Source of the DNA: Cyanophora paradoxa | Taxonomy: Eukaryota; Glaucocystophyceae; Cyanophorales; Cyanophoraceae | Assembly: GCA_004431415.1 (NCBI GenBank) | Contig: QPMI01000469.1 | Span: 124,001 to 188,000, forward strand | Length of the DNA: 64,000 nt | Direction of reading: 5' to 3' | Shown: in pieces, positions 24,401-36,271 of the stretch | Layout of the letters: every line of letters begins with the position of its first letter | How positions within the stretch are numbered: the stretch's first letter is position 1 | The notes under the pieces: generated by a model | Told to the model about the DNA's origin: nothing | The model's database searches: none | Seen by the model: only the letters and a program-made list of their open reading frames with translations | Position numbers and translations under genes: made by a program

Positions 24401-27400
24401 CTCAAGGCGGAGTTTTCGAAAGCTCGTGAGATGCTTTCGAAAAAGTATGAGGTTTTCAAGCCCTTTTATCAACAAGTATGCGTAAACGAAGAATTGTACA
24501 CGCGCGGGCTGATGCACGTGCGCAGTGGAAGAAGGAATCTGCAAAAACTTTCGAAAAAATGAAAGCTTCGGTTCATATTTTTCTGCCGGACATCTTCTTC
24601 GAATTCGCTCAGCTTCCTCTCGGACTCGGACTCTTGCAAGAGATGAAATCCCAATTACAGGGTGTATACCCGTCGTCGAGTCAGGAATTTTCGGTTTCCA
24701 AGAAGTGGTATCAGGACCACAGCCCAGTTGTAAACGACGCTCTTGAATTTTCCAGAACTATGGCTAGATTCGACGAATTAGCTGCACGAGTTCTCGAGAA
24801 CAGTACTGGTCCACAAGGTACTTTATCTTGCTTGTTTCCTTCTCTGGAGGTCTGACAGCCAATCAGATGAAAGCGAAGGAGGACCGAAAACAGAGGAGGA
24901 AGTAGACGAGGATGAGGATGAAGTTGACATTGATGAGGACTCGGATGATGGCGATCGCTGGAATGCTGCGGAAGCCGAGATGCTTCTCCACGATGCTATT
25001 CCAGGCCGAGTCATCAGGCAACCCATCGGTGCGCATTTTATCTTTTCGCATGTTTAGCACATGCCGAAATTCAGACGTTGTTTACGCAGACGTGGAAACG
25101 AACAAGAAGTTGCCAGCAGCGTTTCAATTGCGGTCGGAGTTTTTGCACGACGACGAAACCCTGACCGAGACAACCAGCAATTGCGCTTTGTGCCGACAAG
25201 AAGTTGATGGCACGAACAAAAACGGCCTCGTTCCTTGCGAGGTTCTTGGTTGCGCGCACAACGTTTGCATTAAATGCATTGACGACCTGAACGACCGCAA
25301 AAACACGTGCGGCGGATGCCACGATGAGGGCCAAGGCTTCGGAAGCAAGCAAGTCGCGTTCTACAAGAACAGACGTTCACCAGGGCCCCCTGGCTTTAAA
25401 TTCAAATGTGCGGTTTGCATCCTTTGTGCGCGCTTAACTCCGACTAAGCGTTTGTTCTTAGGCTTCTCGTGCCGTGGCCTCGGCTTCTCTGCTGGCTTTC
25501 GAGTGAGCGGAGAACTACTTCAAGGTTTTGGAAAGTGCACTCCCGGAACTTTCCAGGCTCAGCTCTCCAGTGACACACACGACGCGCGCGAGCACATCGT
25601 GGCTGTATCATACGACTCTGGCTGGTATCTCAGTTCTTGTCTCAAACCGGTGTTTATCCCATCTTTCGAGGTATATTCCCCATTCTATGTATTAGCGCCT
25701 TTTATCCAGCTGACGTTTTATCCAGTCACCTGACGTATGCAATTTCGCTTTCATGGCGACGAAATACATAATGCCAGGCGTCGCGCTCCTGTCTAGTGCG
25801 TGCACATCCTTCTTTCAAAGTTTCTCTTGAATTTCTTACTCTCTGCAGTATCGGGACAAGATTCTGCAGATTTTGCGTCTGCGAAAGATAAGATGCAGAG
25901 TTTTTACAGAACCGAGTTTGCAAGAACATCCGCGCCAGTTGCATCGGTGGACATTGACAAATTTGTGCGTCCGATTGGCCATATTCTCCGTCCCTTAACG
26001 TTGTGGCACAGCTGAAATACCACATTGTCACCTATCCGAACATCAACGTGCGCGGAGTCTCGAGTGAAGGGGCTGTTCAAGCCTTTGCAGCAATCGACAA
26101 CAAAGCAGCCTTGAAGTTGATTTATCCAGAGGGCAAGAAATCTTTGCACTGCAATCCGATTGAAGCTAAAGATTTGAAGCGTCGACTGAGACAGCTGGCG
26201 GAACTTGCTCCCCAGTTCCTTGTTGTTCACGACCGGTTGTGCGTGTTTTTTTCTAGATCTCTAGATCTCTAGATCTCTGGTTTTTACTTGAGTCACAGGA
26301 ACCCGAACACGGCCCTCTCGCCAGACGTCGCCCGGCTCAAATTCAAGTCGAATTCGGAATCCGCTCCTGTTGAGAGACTCATCACCCGCGGCCTAATCGC
26401 GTGCGTGCTTTGCGTGCGGCATTCAGGTATGTATTCAGAACAAAAAAGCAGTTCTACGCACATTATCCGTCCTGGAGAAATTCTTCGCTTCAACTGGGGT
26501 GATATCTGGGAGTTCGCTGGTCTTGCATGCGAGTTCAGAGATCGTTGTGGCCCGTGCGTCCTATTCAATTCCGTCCAATTCTGTACTGTTCAGTTTCGGA
26601 GAACCACAGATGGATGAACCGATCTATGGCTTTCGGTGAACTTGGAGTTGTGCGTGAGCCAAAGAAAGATGAAGAGGGCGGATTCGAAGACCCGCCGATG
26701 AAATCCATGTTCGAACTCTTGGAGGATCACAAAAGTGGCGGTAATCTGTCGTATTGTATGTTTTTTGCTTTTTCAATAACATTATTTTCTATCTTTTAAA
26801 CGTGACAGCTTTTTACGTCAGGGGGCTCGCGATCAACGAAGGATGTCACTATGGGGAAAGTTTGGACTCTTGCTGATGGCGTTGAGGTCATTTCACCCGT
26901 CACTAGAGAAACAGTGATTGAGTTCGCCTCGATGAATTTCGGTAAGTTCGCCTGTGCGTCGATTTCGGTTTAAATACCCTTTACATACTCTTACAGCTCA
27001 AAACTGGAATTTGGACTTTGCACCCTGCGTTGCTGTTCGAGATGAGGATACCGTCCCGCCCATTCGCGTTGCTGAACCTGTATCCAAGAAGGCCAAGCTG
27101 GACACTCGTCCGTCTATCTTTTTACCAATTTTTACCAATTTTCCGTTTGTTAACGCCTAGAATCAGAACGATCCTCAGTTGGTGCAAAGCAACGTAAGTC
27201 TTGTTGTTGTCTTGAAAGCGTTTCTCTAACACCAGACAGCTCCATCGAATAATCCCCCTGTCGCCGGACCGGGCCGTGCAGGAAAACACCGTGAGTTTTT
27301 TTGTTTTTGGAAGATGCAGCGTAATGTTGAATTCGATTCGGCAGCTACAGCTTATGACAAGTTAAAAGAGAGTGAACCACCACCGGCGGGCCGAGGCGGT

Positions 27401-27454
27401 CGGGGGCGAGGCGGTCGAGGGCGCGGCGGTCGAGGGCGAGGGAATCGGCAGTAG
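21442..27454 (+). CDS. Large RING-finger protein with RGG tail
   Basis: The start MAPKRARRAG is followed by Ala/Pro/Val-rich mini-exons (21.44-21.93 kb), then a long helical region over many exons to about 24.8 kb. An acidic stretch (EEEVDEDEDEVDIDEDSD, about 24.9 kb) precedes a C3HC4 RING: CALC, then C-A-H-x2-C-x2-C, then CGGC (25.18-25.32 kb). The exon 25075-25407 is bounded by introns 25029-25074 (46 nt) and 25408-25461 (54 nt), both with GTGCG donors and both in phase. The last exon encodes Gly/Arg repeats (GRGGRGRGGRGRGG) and ends at 27454. RING domains usually act as E3 ubiquitin ligases; RGG tails bind RNA. The long middle region matches no family I know. Some exon limits between 22.5 and 24.0 kb and at 26.4-26.8 kb are approximate. 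The stop lies 12 bp from the stop of the converging gene. Confidence 0.7.
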
Positions 27455-27466
27455 CTGAGTCTTTGG

Positions 27467-30400
27467 TTACATGTAAAACGGATTTTTGCATCCAGGCTTG
27501 CAGTGGCAAGTACGTGGCGGAATGCGTGGGGTTGGGGCAAACTGTGAAGAACTGTGAACTGTGAAGAGGGATAGAAAACGACCAGAAAGTACCTGGTAAT
27601 GCCATGTGATCTGGTCACCTGGATAAATATCCTTGATAGCGATCATTGCATATCGTTCAAAACCGTCAACCACCCAGCACTCCACAGTCGTGTTGGGATC
27701 GCATGAGTGATTGGCCAGAGCGGGCCAGCCGCAGCTGAACATGTCGATATAAATGTAGTCTCCTGCAGATGTCCGACTCTTGGTCAACATAAGGTAGCAA
27801 CAGTTCTGGTGTTTTCGCCAGGATTCAACGTTCTTGCCAGGAACTCGTTTCCCCCAGATCTCGCCAAGAAAAGCACCAGCTCGAATGCAAAAGTCCGCCG
27901 ACTTGTATTTCGTGTAGAACCTGTCGAGACAGACGCCAACGCCGCAGCCCGGAACGTCTATGACCTCCACAGACACGGATCGAGAGAATCCCGGGTGAAT
28001 GGAGAACTGTCGGTTGGAGCATCGGCTCAAATTGGACCGGAATAGACAGCAGTTCGACGCGTTGCATTGGATGCGACATCCTGCATTCAATTGACAGCAT
28101 GTACACGAAGACTTGCACTTTCGCTTCTCTCCGCTGTCCATGGCTGCACAACAAAACCAGTTATAATATTCCGAAAACGGAGTTACAAAAGATACGCACG
28201 CAAAGAAGACGAAGCAGTTATCTTTGGGATCCCGCTTTTCCGCTTTTGTTCCATACAAAGGATAGTGGCACAGCCGTTACATTTCGCGCCGTCGCTGTAG
28301 TCGTCTCCAACCTCAAATCCTCTCGAAAGATGCTGGCCTTCCGACACCGCACAGGACATACGCGCAAAGTTTGGAATTTCGTACGCAGATGAGTTCGGAA
28401 TATTTCCAGTACTGAAAATCCGCTCGTTGGCAAGAAAGGTGTCACGATTGAAGCTGATCGAGTTTGTCAGAATCCAAGATATGAGCGACTCGAGAACGCA
28501 CAATTCCCAAAAGGTTTGTACTGTTGCTTTGATTTTGTTCTGAGTACTTGACTCCAGAAAGTCGGGTGAAGCACCAGAGTTTTGAGGCAAAACGAAAGAT
28601 CCGAGTAAATGTTGTCCTGCTGCGTTCAAAAAACGGTCGACGTCGATACGGCTTTGGAACTGGAAACGCTTTTTGGCGTTATCAACGATTTTGAAGAGAT
28701 CGCCCATCACGTCGGAATCCGGCCACAGTTGCTCAAAAAAGGACGCGTGAAAATGATGAGTGAATGAAGCAATAAGGCCAGCCTGTAAAATGCGTAAGTA
28801 CGCTCAAAATTTCTCCATTTGCAAAAAGGATCGTACAGAGTGCGCATCGTACTGAAGTGGACAAGAAACTTTCAAGTGAAACGTTCGCTGTGATTTTCGT
28901 TTCGGTGCCGGAAGTCTCTCATAAAGGAGCTCCTGCATTTGTCGCAAGTGGGACTCAAGTCGAGGGTTGGCTTTATCGAGCGAGCTCGTGTAGAAGCACC
29001 AAACATCATTGTAGGAGTCAGTATTCTTGACGAAAAAAACGTTGCAAGGCCACCTGTCACAAAATCAAATTTTGCACGGCAAACAGGCCAGGAAAGCACG
29101 ATTCGTACCATTGCATATTGAAACAAAGAGAGTAAGCGATGCCGCGAATCCCTGTCTGGCATGCCGCTGCTGTAAGTTCTAATTCCATGGATGAGCTTGC
29201 CATTGGAGAATGTTGCAATTCTAGACTTCCGCAGAATTTCATTCCTCGTTTCTCGTAGCGCTCGCAAAGACCCCATAATACGTTCGCTTTAGCGCGCGAA
29301 AAGTCAAATTTGCGAATGTGCGTATCAGAAAGGCGTAAAGGCGTAAGATAACCGCACCTTGATCAGACTCGGATGCGCTGAACATTCGCTCGTTGCGGCT
29401 TTGCCGAAAATAGAAGGTTTTCTGCTCCTTGACCTGGCTTTCTTCTATCCGGTCATCAAGATGAACAGGTCTTGCCTTGTCGCCGTCGATGGGCGCAAAC
29501 CGTAACTCATAAATGAAAACTGTTTCAAGTTGCCCGTATCGTTCGTAGGACGCGAGAGGATCTTGGGAATGTGAAGCCCGGACAGGTTGCGCGTCGACCA
29601 ATTCAAAGTCACAAAAGCCAGCCAGATCAGCTCGATGGGTTCTCTTGGATCCCGAAAACCGTTTGTGAACCGCAATCTGCATTCCGAATTTGTACGTTTG
29701 TGAGCAAAGAAGCGTGTATATCCTCTGAAAACAATAGCAGTGTGTGAACCCTCAGCCCAGGTTTCGCGGTTTGCGCAATACGGGTTGCGATATCATCTGT
29801 AATGTGTGGAAGAAACTCCTTGTTGTTCATCCAAATATGGGTTGCACTGTAAATACGAGTCAAAACACGAATGGAGTGCGAATGGGACAAAAATCACGGA
29901 CTCTTTGTAGTCGAATTTTGCACCGTCGCCGACCTCAGGACCACACAGCACGGACATCTCACGCACAGGTGTGATGAGTCGTTCAGCAGACTCCTGGTCA
30001 ATCTTATAATGATACATGAGCAGCGACGAGACCTGCCCTCCGTGATGTCAAAATACGACCTGGATCAAGGACTGATTGTGTCAAAGAACCTGCTCTGCGA
30101 AGATGCGGTTCAACGTTGAAGCGTCGTCAGAGTACGAGTTCTTCCGATTGTCGTACGTGTTGACGATTTCAAGAGAACAGAGTTTCAGAGACGCTGCCGC
30201 ATCCAGATTGGTGGCAAGAAAATCCGCATATACCTAAAGACAAATAAGATATATGAACGCACATGCGAACAAAGGTTCACAAAAAAGTGCGCACAAGCCT
30301 GCAAACGCTCGCGTTTGCCCCGCCAACATCCACGAACACGGTGGCGTTGTGTCCTTGTGCTTCCAAGTCGATAAGACGACCACAAATGACCGAGCTTACG

Positions 30401-30691
30401 AAACCTTGATAAACCTCTCCGAATTTGACAGAAGCATTGCCAGGACCCCACAGATTTTTTACCGCAGGACGAAGCTGAGCTTCTTTTGCAAAAGCGTCCA
30501 TGATTTGTTTAGCGGTTTTGACCCGTGCGCTTGCTTGTCGTTGTTCAGACTGGTAAATGTTTTGGTTTAAAGGACTCATTAACGCCTTTATAGCAATTCC
30601 GAAGTCCTGCAATTGGGGATCAGAAAATGCAATTATCAAAATGCAATGCAACGTCAATTACCTGTTTAGCTTCATCGGTAAAAGTCGGCAT
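27467..30691 (-). CDS. Predicted protein with DOT1-like region and SUV39-type SET domain
   Basis: The start is at 30691 (MPTFTDEAKQ). Minus-strand exons: 30691-30662, 30606-30295, 30233-30090, 30032 to about 29750, 29676-29358, 29286-29078, 29025-28870, 28782-28200, 28143-27593, 27541-27467. Introns are 51-87 nt and in phase, except one unresolved intron near 29.80-29.95 kb. The N-terminal part shows FGEVYQGFVSSVI, a SAM-binding-like FVDVGGANA and IWMNNKEF, the order found in DOT1 H3K79 methyltransferases. The C-terminal part shows a Cys-rich pre-SET region (CKSSCTCC, GCRIQCN), GCGVGV, NHSCDPN, GDQITWHY and a post-SET CHCKPGC. SET proteins of this type methylate histone lysines, often H3K9. 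The SET assignment is firm; the DOT1 assignment is weaker and the glycine loop is one residue short. Confidence 0.75.
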
Positions 30692-31153
30692 GTTCTCCTG
30701 CGAGTCGAATTAGACATCAACCATTCCCCTGCAACCAGTCTGCAACCAGTCATACCCTCGCTTCGGACGTCGTTGCTGCATCCTGGTTCGCAGCCAGCGA
30801 AAATTCATGCAACCAAAGTTCCTACGCCAGAGCGAGATAAGAAGAATAGACGAGATAACCTGTCGAGATGAACAAAAAACTGTACCTGTCGCCTGGTTGG
30901 TGTTGAACGGCCTTCAACTGGTGTCTGAACCCGGGATGTCGAGGCCTATTGCGAGTGGTTTGCTGCCAGTAAGCGCCCGGACCCAATGAGACGGCTGCGC
31001 ACGTTTTCCGACCATGACGACGCGGAATCGATGGAATCCCCATTTTCACAGGTTTCAGAGGCAGACACAGAGGCTTGCACACTCATCATCTTTGATTCGC
31101 ATATATCAATCTACGATACGGTCAGAAACACCGACACGAATACAAACTGTCTA
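30692..31153. other. Gap upstream of the methyltransferase gene
   Basis: Only overlapping short ORFs. It presumably contains the promoter of the minus-strand methyltransferase gene. A possible 5'-UTR splice acceptor (CTCGCAG on the minus strand) lies just before its ATG. The minus-strand gene at 31.15 kb ends on the other side. Confidence 0.35.
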
Positions 31154-31870
31154 TCAAATTCGGTCAACTGACCGCCTGACGGATTGGTTTTTTCTGGCTA
31201 GGATTAGCTTCGTCATCGCAGTTTCGTTTTCTGCCATTCGAACTGCATGCGCCAATAAGAAACTCGCTACATAGAGAGGCATATCGCAACTGTTGGAGAG
31301 TAGCTGCACCGCGCTCGGCTTGTTCTGCGAGAATTCAGAGAGAGCAACCATTGACATACCAAATAGAGCCACCTTGAGAGCTCAGGCTGAACAGGCTGTC
31401 AGAGGATGTTCTGCTCTTTGGCATTGATCCACAAGCGGCTGACAACGTGTAAGCGCCGTAGACACAAGGCGTTCTCGGCGGCGGCGCACCAGGCTCGGAA
31501 TCGGTCGAACTTTCACACAGAGAGGCGTAAGCAGAGATTCTCTTAAGTACCACGACTTTGCACAACGACCCAGTTGATCCGAAGTCATGACCATCAACCG
31601 TTTCGGAGACAAACGCCAGCAGATCCTCGGGCGCCGCAGTCTGCCCGCCAAACTTGCGCTTAAAGCTGTCCAGAAGTCCTCTCTTGTACATTTCCAAAAG
31701 ACCGAGCGATTGTACAACATCGCGGAAGGCGCGCTCTCGATGAATCTGCATCGGACGCAGGAACTAAGAGGCAGTTTCGCAAACCGGGCGGGTGAGCGCG
31801 GTGGATACACGTGCACGTGTATACTCACCGTGGCCGTCGACATCCGCGTCCAAGCCTTGGACGCGTCCAA
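31154..31870 (-). CDS. Putative gene, unknown function
   Basis: Minus-strand open segment 31751-31335 has coding-like composition (helical, with FKRKFGGQ and a Ser-rich tail). A short gap with GTATGT donor and CTCGCAG acceptor (about 36 nt) leads to a second segment ending near 31160 with a basic end (GRKRNCDDEANPSQKKP). I could not make the phase of this junction work with certainty. No domain was recognised. Competing frames in the same place are open, so the model is tentative. Confidence 0.3.
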
Positions 31871-32095
31871 CCCAAACAGCGCTTTCGTAGCTCGGACGCG
31901 TCCAAGCTTTGAAAACTTGCCGAACAGCGCTTTTGTAGCTCGGAGAGATCTAGAAGGTCTTCAAACTGAAAAGTGCGATACCCCTCTAGAGAGGTCTGTC
32001 CTTAGTCTGACACTCGAGCTCCCCGCGCCGATTCTATAGCATCACTGTAGCCTGTGTCAGCCTGTTTGTAGCCTCCTTCAGCTTGCCAGCGACTC

Positions 32096-33030
32096 ATGCA
32101 CGGCGCCGGCGTCTCGTGGGAAGGTGTGCTGTGCATGCTCTCGGTTGCGGTTCTCTCCATGCATATGCATCTGATCATGACATCGAAGATGCGATACAGT
32201 CTTTGGTCAGCACGTTTCCGGCCGACATGGTCAGCACGTTTCCGGCCGACGAGGACATCGAGAGAGCACGCGACCTACTCCTGGAATCGCTAAAGATCGG
32301 GGCGAGACATCCAGGATTCGCCTTCGTCCAGTACGCGTTCGGGCTAGTCCGAACTGCCATCAAGTTCGCCAGTGCTCTTGCACATAGCGCTGTTCGCCAA
32401 GCCAGACGTTGCGCAGAGCTCTTAAACAATCCCACCTAGCACCAGTTCACATTTGCTTCCTTGTTGCGGCCGCTCTGAATGAACAGTTTGGAAATGAAGC
32501 TGTCGTCCACATGCGCCAGTTCGTTGTCTTCGAATTGTTTCCTTCTCTTCTTACTTCTAAACATCGATATCTCAGATGTACATCTGTCGACTGTGAAAAG
32601 GCTCTCGATTCGCAAAAAGACTATTTGCTGAAACCGACGAAGTCAGTTCCGTCGGCACGAGAACCTGTCAACAAACTCTGGGCTTCATTTTTAAGCGAAT
32701 TGAGATGCCTGCAAGAGGATTTCGGTCGTGCTTTCAATGCTGACTGGGCTTCGGGCGCGGCATCCAAGCTTATTGATTTTGGTGCATCATGGGGATCGCA
32801 GCCTCTCGCTCAAGTAGAAAAGAAGGTATTTGCCAGTGTTTTTCTTCAAAAAAGGTTCAACCTCGATGCTTCAATCGAAGGGCACATTCGATGCTGTGAT
32901 GGCATTCGCGGAATCGTGCGATATTCATTCCATTACTTCCGATGGAGTCCTGCCTCTCACGAAGAACGCCATTTTGCATTCGAGATGGTTTGCGACATGA
33001 TTGTTTTGAATTGCTGCACGAAGTGACTCT
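32096..33030 (+). CDS. Unassigned exons upstream of the aminotransferase-like gene
   Basis: Open plus-strand segments 32083-32440 and 32440-33026 are separated by a probable CCTAG acceptor near 32440. The first contains an 18-bp tandem duplication giving VSTFPAD twice. The second is a 190-codon helical segment (NEQFGNEAVVHMRQFVVFEL, FGASWGSQPLAQVEKKVF). It may be the N-terminal part of the aminotransferase-like protein or a separate gene. The junction at 33.00-33.18 kb could not be resolved. Confidence 0.4.
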
Positions 33031-33188
33031 TTTATGTGCAGCTTTGTTGAAACTTGTTGCTCGCCACGTGGACTCCGAGCTGTAGCATCGGACCAAGTAT
33101 CCATTAGAGTCGAACATACTTCTGCAGGTGATTCTTCAATGAAAAATTGTTTGAGCATTCTATGATCTTGAAAACGTCCCAAAACAGG

Positions 33189-35085
33189 TGTTGTAAGCGA
33201 TTGCCGAACGGAGATGTGTGGCCTAATCCAGGAGTTTTCTGGCATCCGCGTTATTCCGACAATTAATGCTGGAAGCGCGTCTGATGTAGCAGAATTAGGT
33301 GGCAGCAATCTCGCAGCAATCGTAAGTCAGTTTGGCTGTCTCTTCTTTGACTCTTTATTGGAAACGCTTGCAGATAGCACAGCATGTTCACGACGTCCCA
33401 AACGGGCACATGCAATTTGCATCTCGGAGCTGGGGAACCTCACGCGGTCTGCTTGGGGTGAACGTTACCCCCATCGCACGCAATCAGAATACGTATGTTC
33501 CGACAAGCCATCCCAACAGGTAACTTCTGATTGAATTTCAATGCTAGAAAAAACTGATAAATTCAACGCAAGAGAAACGTACTGTCGGTTTCAACTGGTT
33601 TACTGTGATCAGCACCCGTCGGATCAAAAGCTTGACGAATGCGCAACTGAGGTCGCTTCAGCATTGTCCGATTTTCGCAAGGTTTGCCTGCTCAAGAATT
33701 GATTTAATCAATCTCTTGATGTTCAGAATATTGAACGGATACAGGATATTGAACGCAGGTTGTGCGAAACGAAAAAGCGAATGGCCGAAGAGCCGACGTT
33801 CTTCATAGATCACTATTCGTTCAAGGATCTACCGACGACCGTGATTGTCCTGGAGCCTGTCAAATTTGACAAAGACCATGGAATACTCTATGCAGTTTAC
33901 GATCAACTGGTTCAGCTTTCTTTGATGGCTGCGAAACACAAATTTGTTATACTTGTCGACGAATCGCTGACTGGTCTGTTTCGATAATGATAGCAACATT
34001 TCGTACAACACTGTCTCCTGATATCTCGTGCAGGAGGTTTCCGAACCGGAACATTCTTCAGCTTCCAGCACTTCATTGACGTGGCCATTCTAAGGGGTGA
34101 TTCGATTTCATTTCACGGTATTATAACAGGAAAAGCCATTATCCCGTCGCTCTTGCTGGTGCCTGACGATATTTGAATTTTGTTTCAGGTTTACTGTTTT
34201 GACTCCCTCTGCAGATAGATTCATACGACGGTTTTGATCCGTGGCGTTATACTTTTCCCGACACCGGAATGTTTCCCTTCTATGGACGATTGCACGGTGC
34301 ACACATTTCGTATGGCAAGAGAGTTGTGAAGTCTGCGTTGAATCCGGCCTTTCCAGACTCCGTAACAGCAGCACCGTACTTTCTTCATCACTCGTTCACC
34401 AACATTTTACTCAGGACACGTGCGCGATCATTCCGAGAGATTAACGTTGCAAAGTTGTATCTCACCGTCGTCTCAGTCAGAGATGATTTCGGTTCCGTTC
34501 GCGACAAAATTCAAAATTTGTCGGCAGACCTGAACAAGGTCCTCAGCTGTGCTGTCAGCCAGATGAGCATACAAAGTACAATTTTTGATCGTGTTTCAAA
34601 TGTCGGTCAGTGCATGTGCATTCCCCCGAGCTCGTGAAAGCGCTTAAATGTTTTTCACAGGTCTTCTTTTTTCAGTTCCTACCTCAGTTGCAAACTTGCT
34701 CCCGTTCTTTGGAACGAGGCTGGACACAACCGACCGGTTTCAGCGATGGCTATTCCCTCTTGATTTCGACAGTGAGAATTTCAAGGCGCTATTGATTGAG
34801 AACGTCAATGCATTCATCGGTTCGTTTTTCTGGTCACGATTGTGTGCTCGCATTTCACGATTTTGTGTGCGCGCAGACCGCAAATTCCGAAATTCTAGGC
34901 GGATTTTCGAAGCACAACGTGTTCAGGAGCATATATCGACACTCAAACTCAAACATTCGAAACACAAAAAACCAAACGCAATAGAGATATCAGAGAGAAA
35001 GAAAAAGCAGGCAGACCGGGATCGGGAGAAGAAAAGGCAGAACAAGATAGAAAAAAACAGACAGTTGTTGGAGAAATCAAGCTGA
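33189..35085 (+). CDS. Class-III PLP aminotransferase-like protein with basic tail
   Basis: Downstream exons are validated by phase: up to 33973, then 34034-34158, 34215-34605, 34661-34819 and 34877-35085, with introns of 60, 56, 55 and 57 nt. Motifs follow the fold-type I order: NAGSASDVAEL (PLP phosphate region), SWGTSRGLLGVN, VIVLEPVKFDKDHGI, and ILVDESLTGGFRTGTFF, which matches the class-III signature with its DE and GxxRxG. The PLP-binding Lys is most likely in IITGKAII. In this family the cofactor transfers an amino group from substrates such as GABA or ornithine; the substrate here cannot be told. The C terminus carries a highly basic helix (KKKQADRDREKKRQNKIEKN) not usual for the family. 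Exons between 33.5 and 33.75 kb are approximate. Confidence 0.6.
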
Positions 35086-35204
35086 CTGTTTTCTTGACCC
35101 TGATCTGAAAAAATGCAAATAAAGCTTTTTTTCGGAAACAATTGCGTATCCCTTTCTTCTCTCCGCAGACTTCTCTATCGATGGTAAGTTTACGACGACA
35201 TACC

Positions 35205-36220
35205 ATGTCGTGCGGCCGTGAGCCGCTTCCTTCTGAACTTTGGAGGGAAATCTTTTAGCGGTTATCTTGTCGTTTGCGATGGCGTCTTGAACACTTCTGT
35301 CGATCCTGGCGTGCTGTAAGCCTAGAAATGGACAAGGAGCACGTGTACTTGAGGTGAATAAGATTTAGCACGTGTTGTTTCCATGTGTAATTTTGTATAT
35401 CCTAGATTGGCGCATCCGACATTCGGCGACAACGCAGTTTCAGCCACCAAGGTCTTCTTTTCAATACAGCAAGAGTTTCACTTGACGTGATCTGTAATCG
35501 ACCGTTCCAGCTCACGTCTCCCAACGATTTAAACAGACCACAACATTGTGTCTCGAAATTGTATGTTTACAACACTCCTGCAACTCCGTTCAGCTTATCC
35601 AGCCTTGGGAAAGAAATAAACTTACCAAGCGAACGCTTAACGGGTCTTCGCATCTATTGTGCAAATCCGCAGCCTGTGGAGTTGAGAGAACTATTCCGGT
35701 CTTCACCCAATCTCCAGTACATCGGAGCCCTTTGGCTTGCAAACTGGACACTTCTCGATTCTGAAATGCGAGATGTGTTCAAGCAACTTTCTGGATTGAT
35801 AACTGACATTTTGAGACTCACAAATTTCAACAACACAGCGCCAGTCGAATTGCAAGAAAGCCTTCGTTTTCCCAGACTCAAAACTTGCGTAATCGACGTC
35901 CAGTTCCAACATCTCGTCTGGATATGCGATGACCTTCTCTCCGCAACACGAGTCCCAGCTTTGCGGGAGGTTCACCGCCACGATGAACTCTCTACAAATA
36001 CACTGTGTGCGTCACTTTTGCAACTCTTGAGTTTTGTGTTTATTTTCTGACGAGGAATGCAGCTGCAATAGGCCGGGCCCTGCACTCATTGTCCGTCAGA
36101 GCTCGTTTTTTCGTTTATCCAACATCCGCAAAAAACATGCTTGCTCAGCATTTTGAAGACTCCGTTTCTGTCTTTGTCGCAGAAACCACAATTCGCTACA
36201 ATGGCTGTGATGTTTATTAG
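35205..36220 (+). pseudogene. F-box / leucine-rich gene with an in-frame stop
   Basis: ATG at 35205 opens a frame with a clear F-box: PLPSELWREIF, then a TAG (35256-35258) where Ser or Lys is usual, then RLSCRLRWRLEHFCRSWRAV in the same frame. A GTGAAT or GTAAGC donor leads to a second exon from about 35406 with leucine-rich segments (PNLQYIGALWLANW, LRFPRLKTCVIDV). A donor near 36005 and an acceptor near 36060 give a last exon ending at 36220. Without the TAG this would be an ordinary F-box/LRR protein of about 300 residues. The stop may be real (pseudogene), a base error, or avoided by a start downstream. Confidence 0.6.
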
Positions 36221-36271
36221 GAACTAATAAAGAAAAACGGAAAATCTGCATACATGTGTACAGAATTCTAA

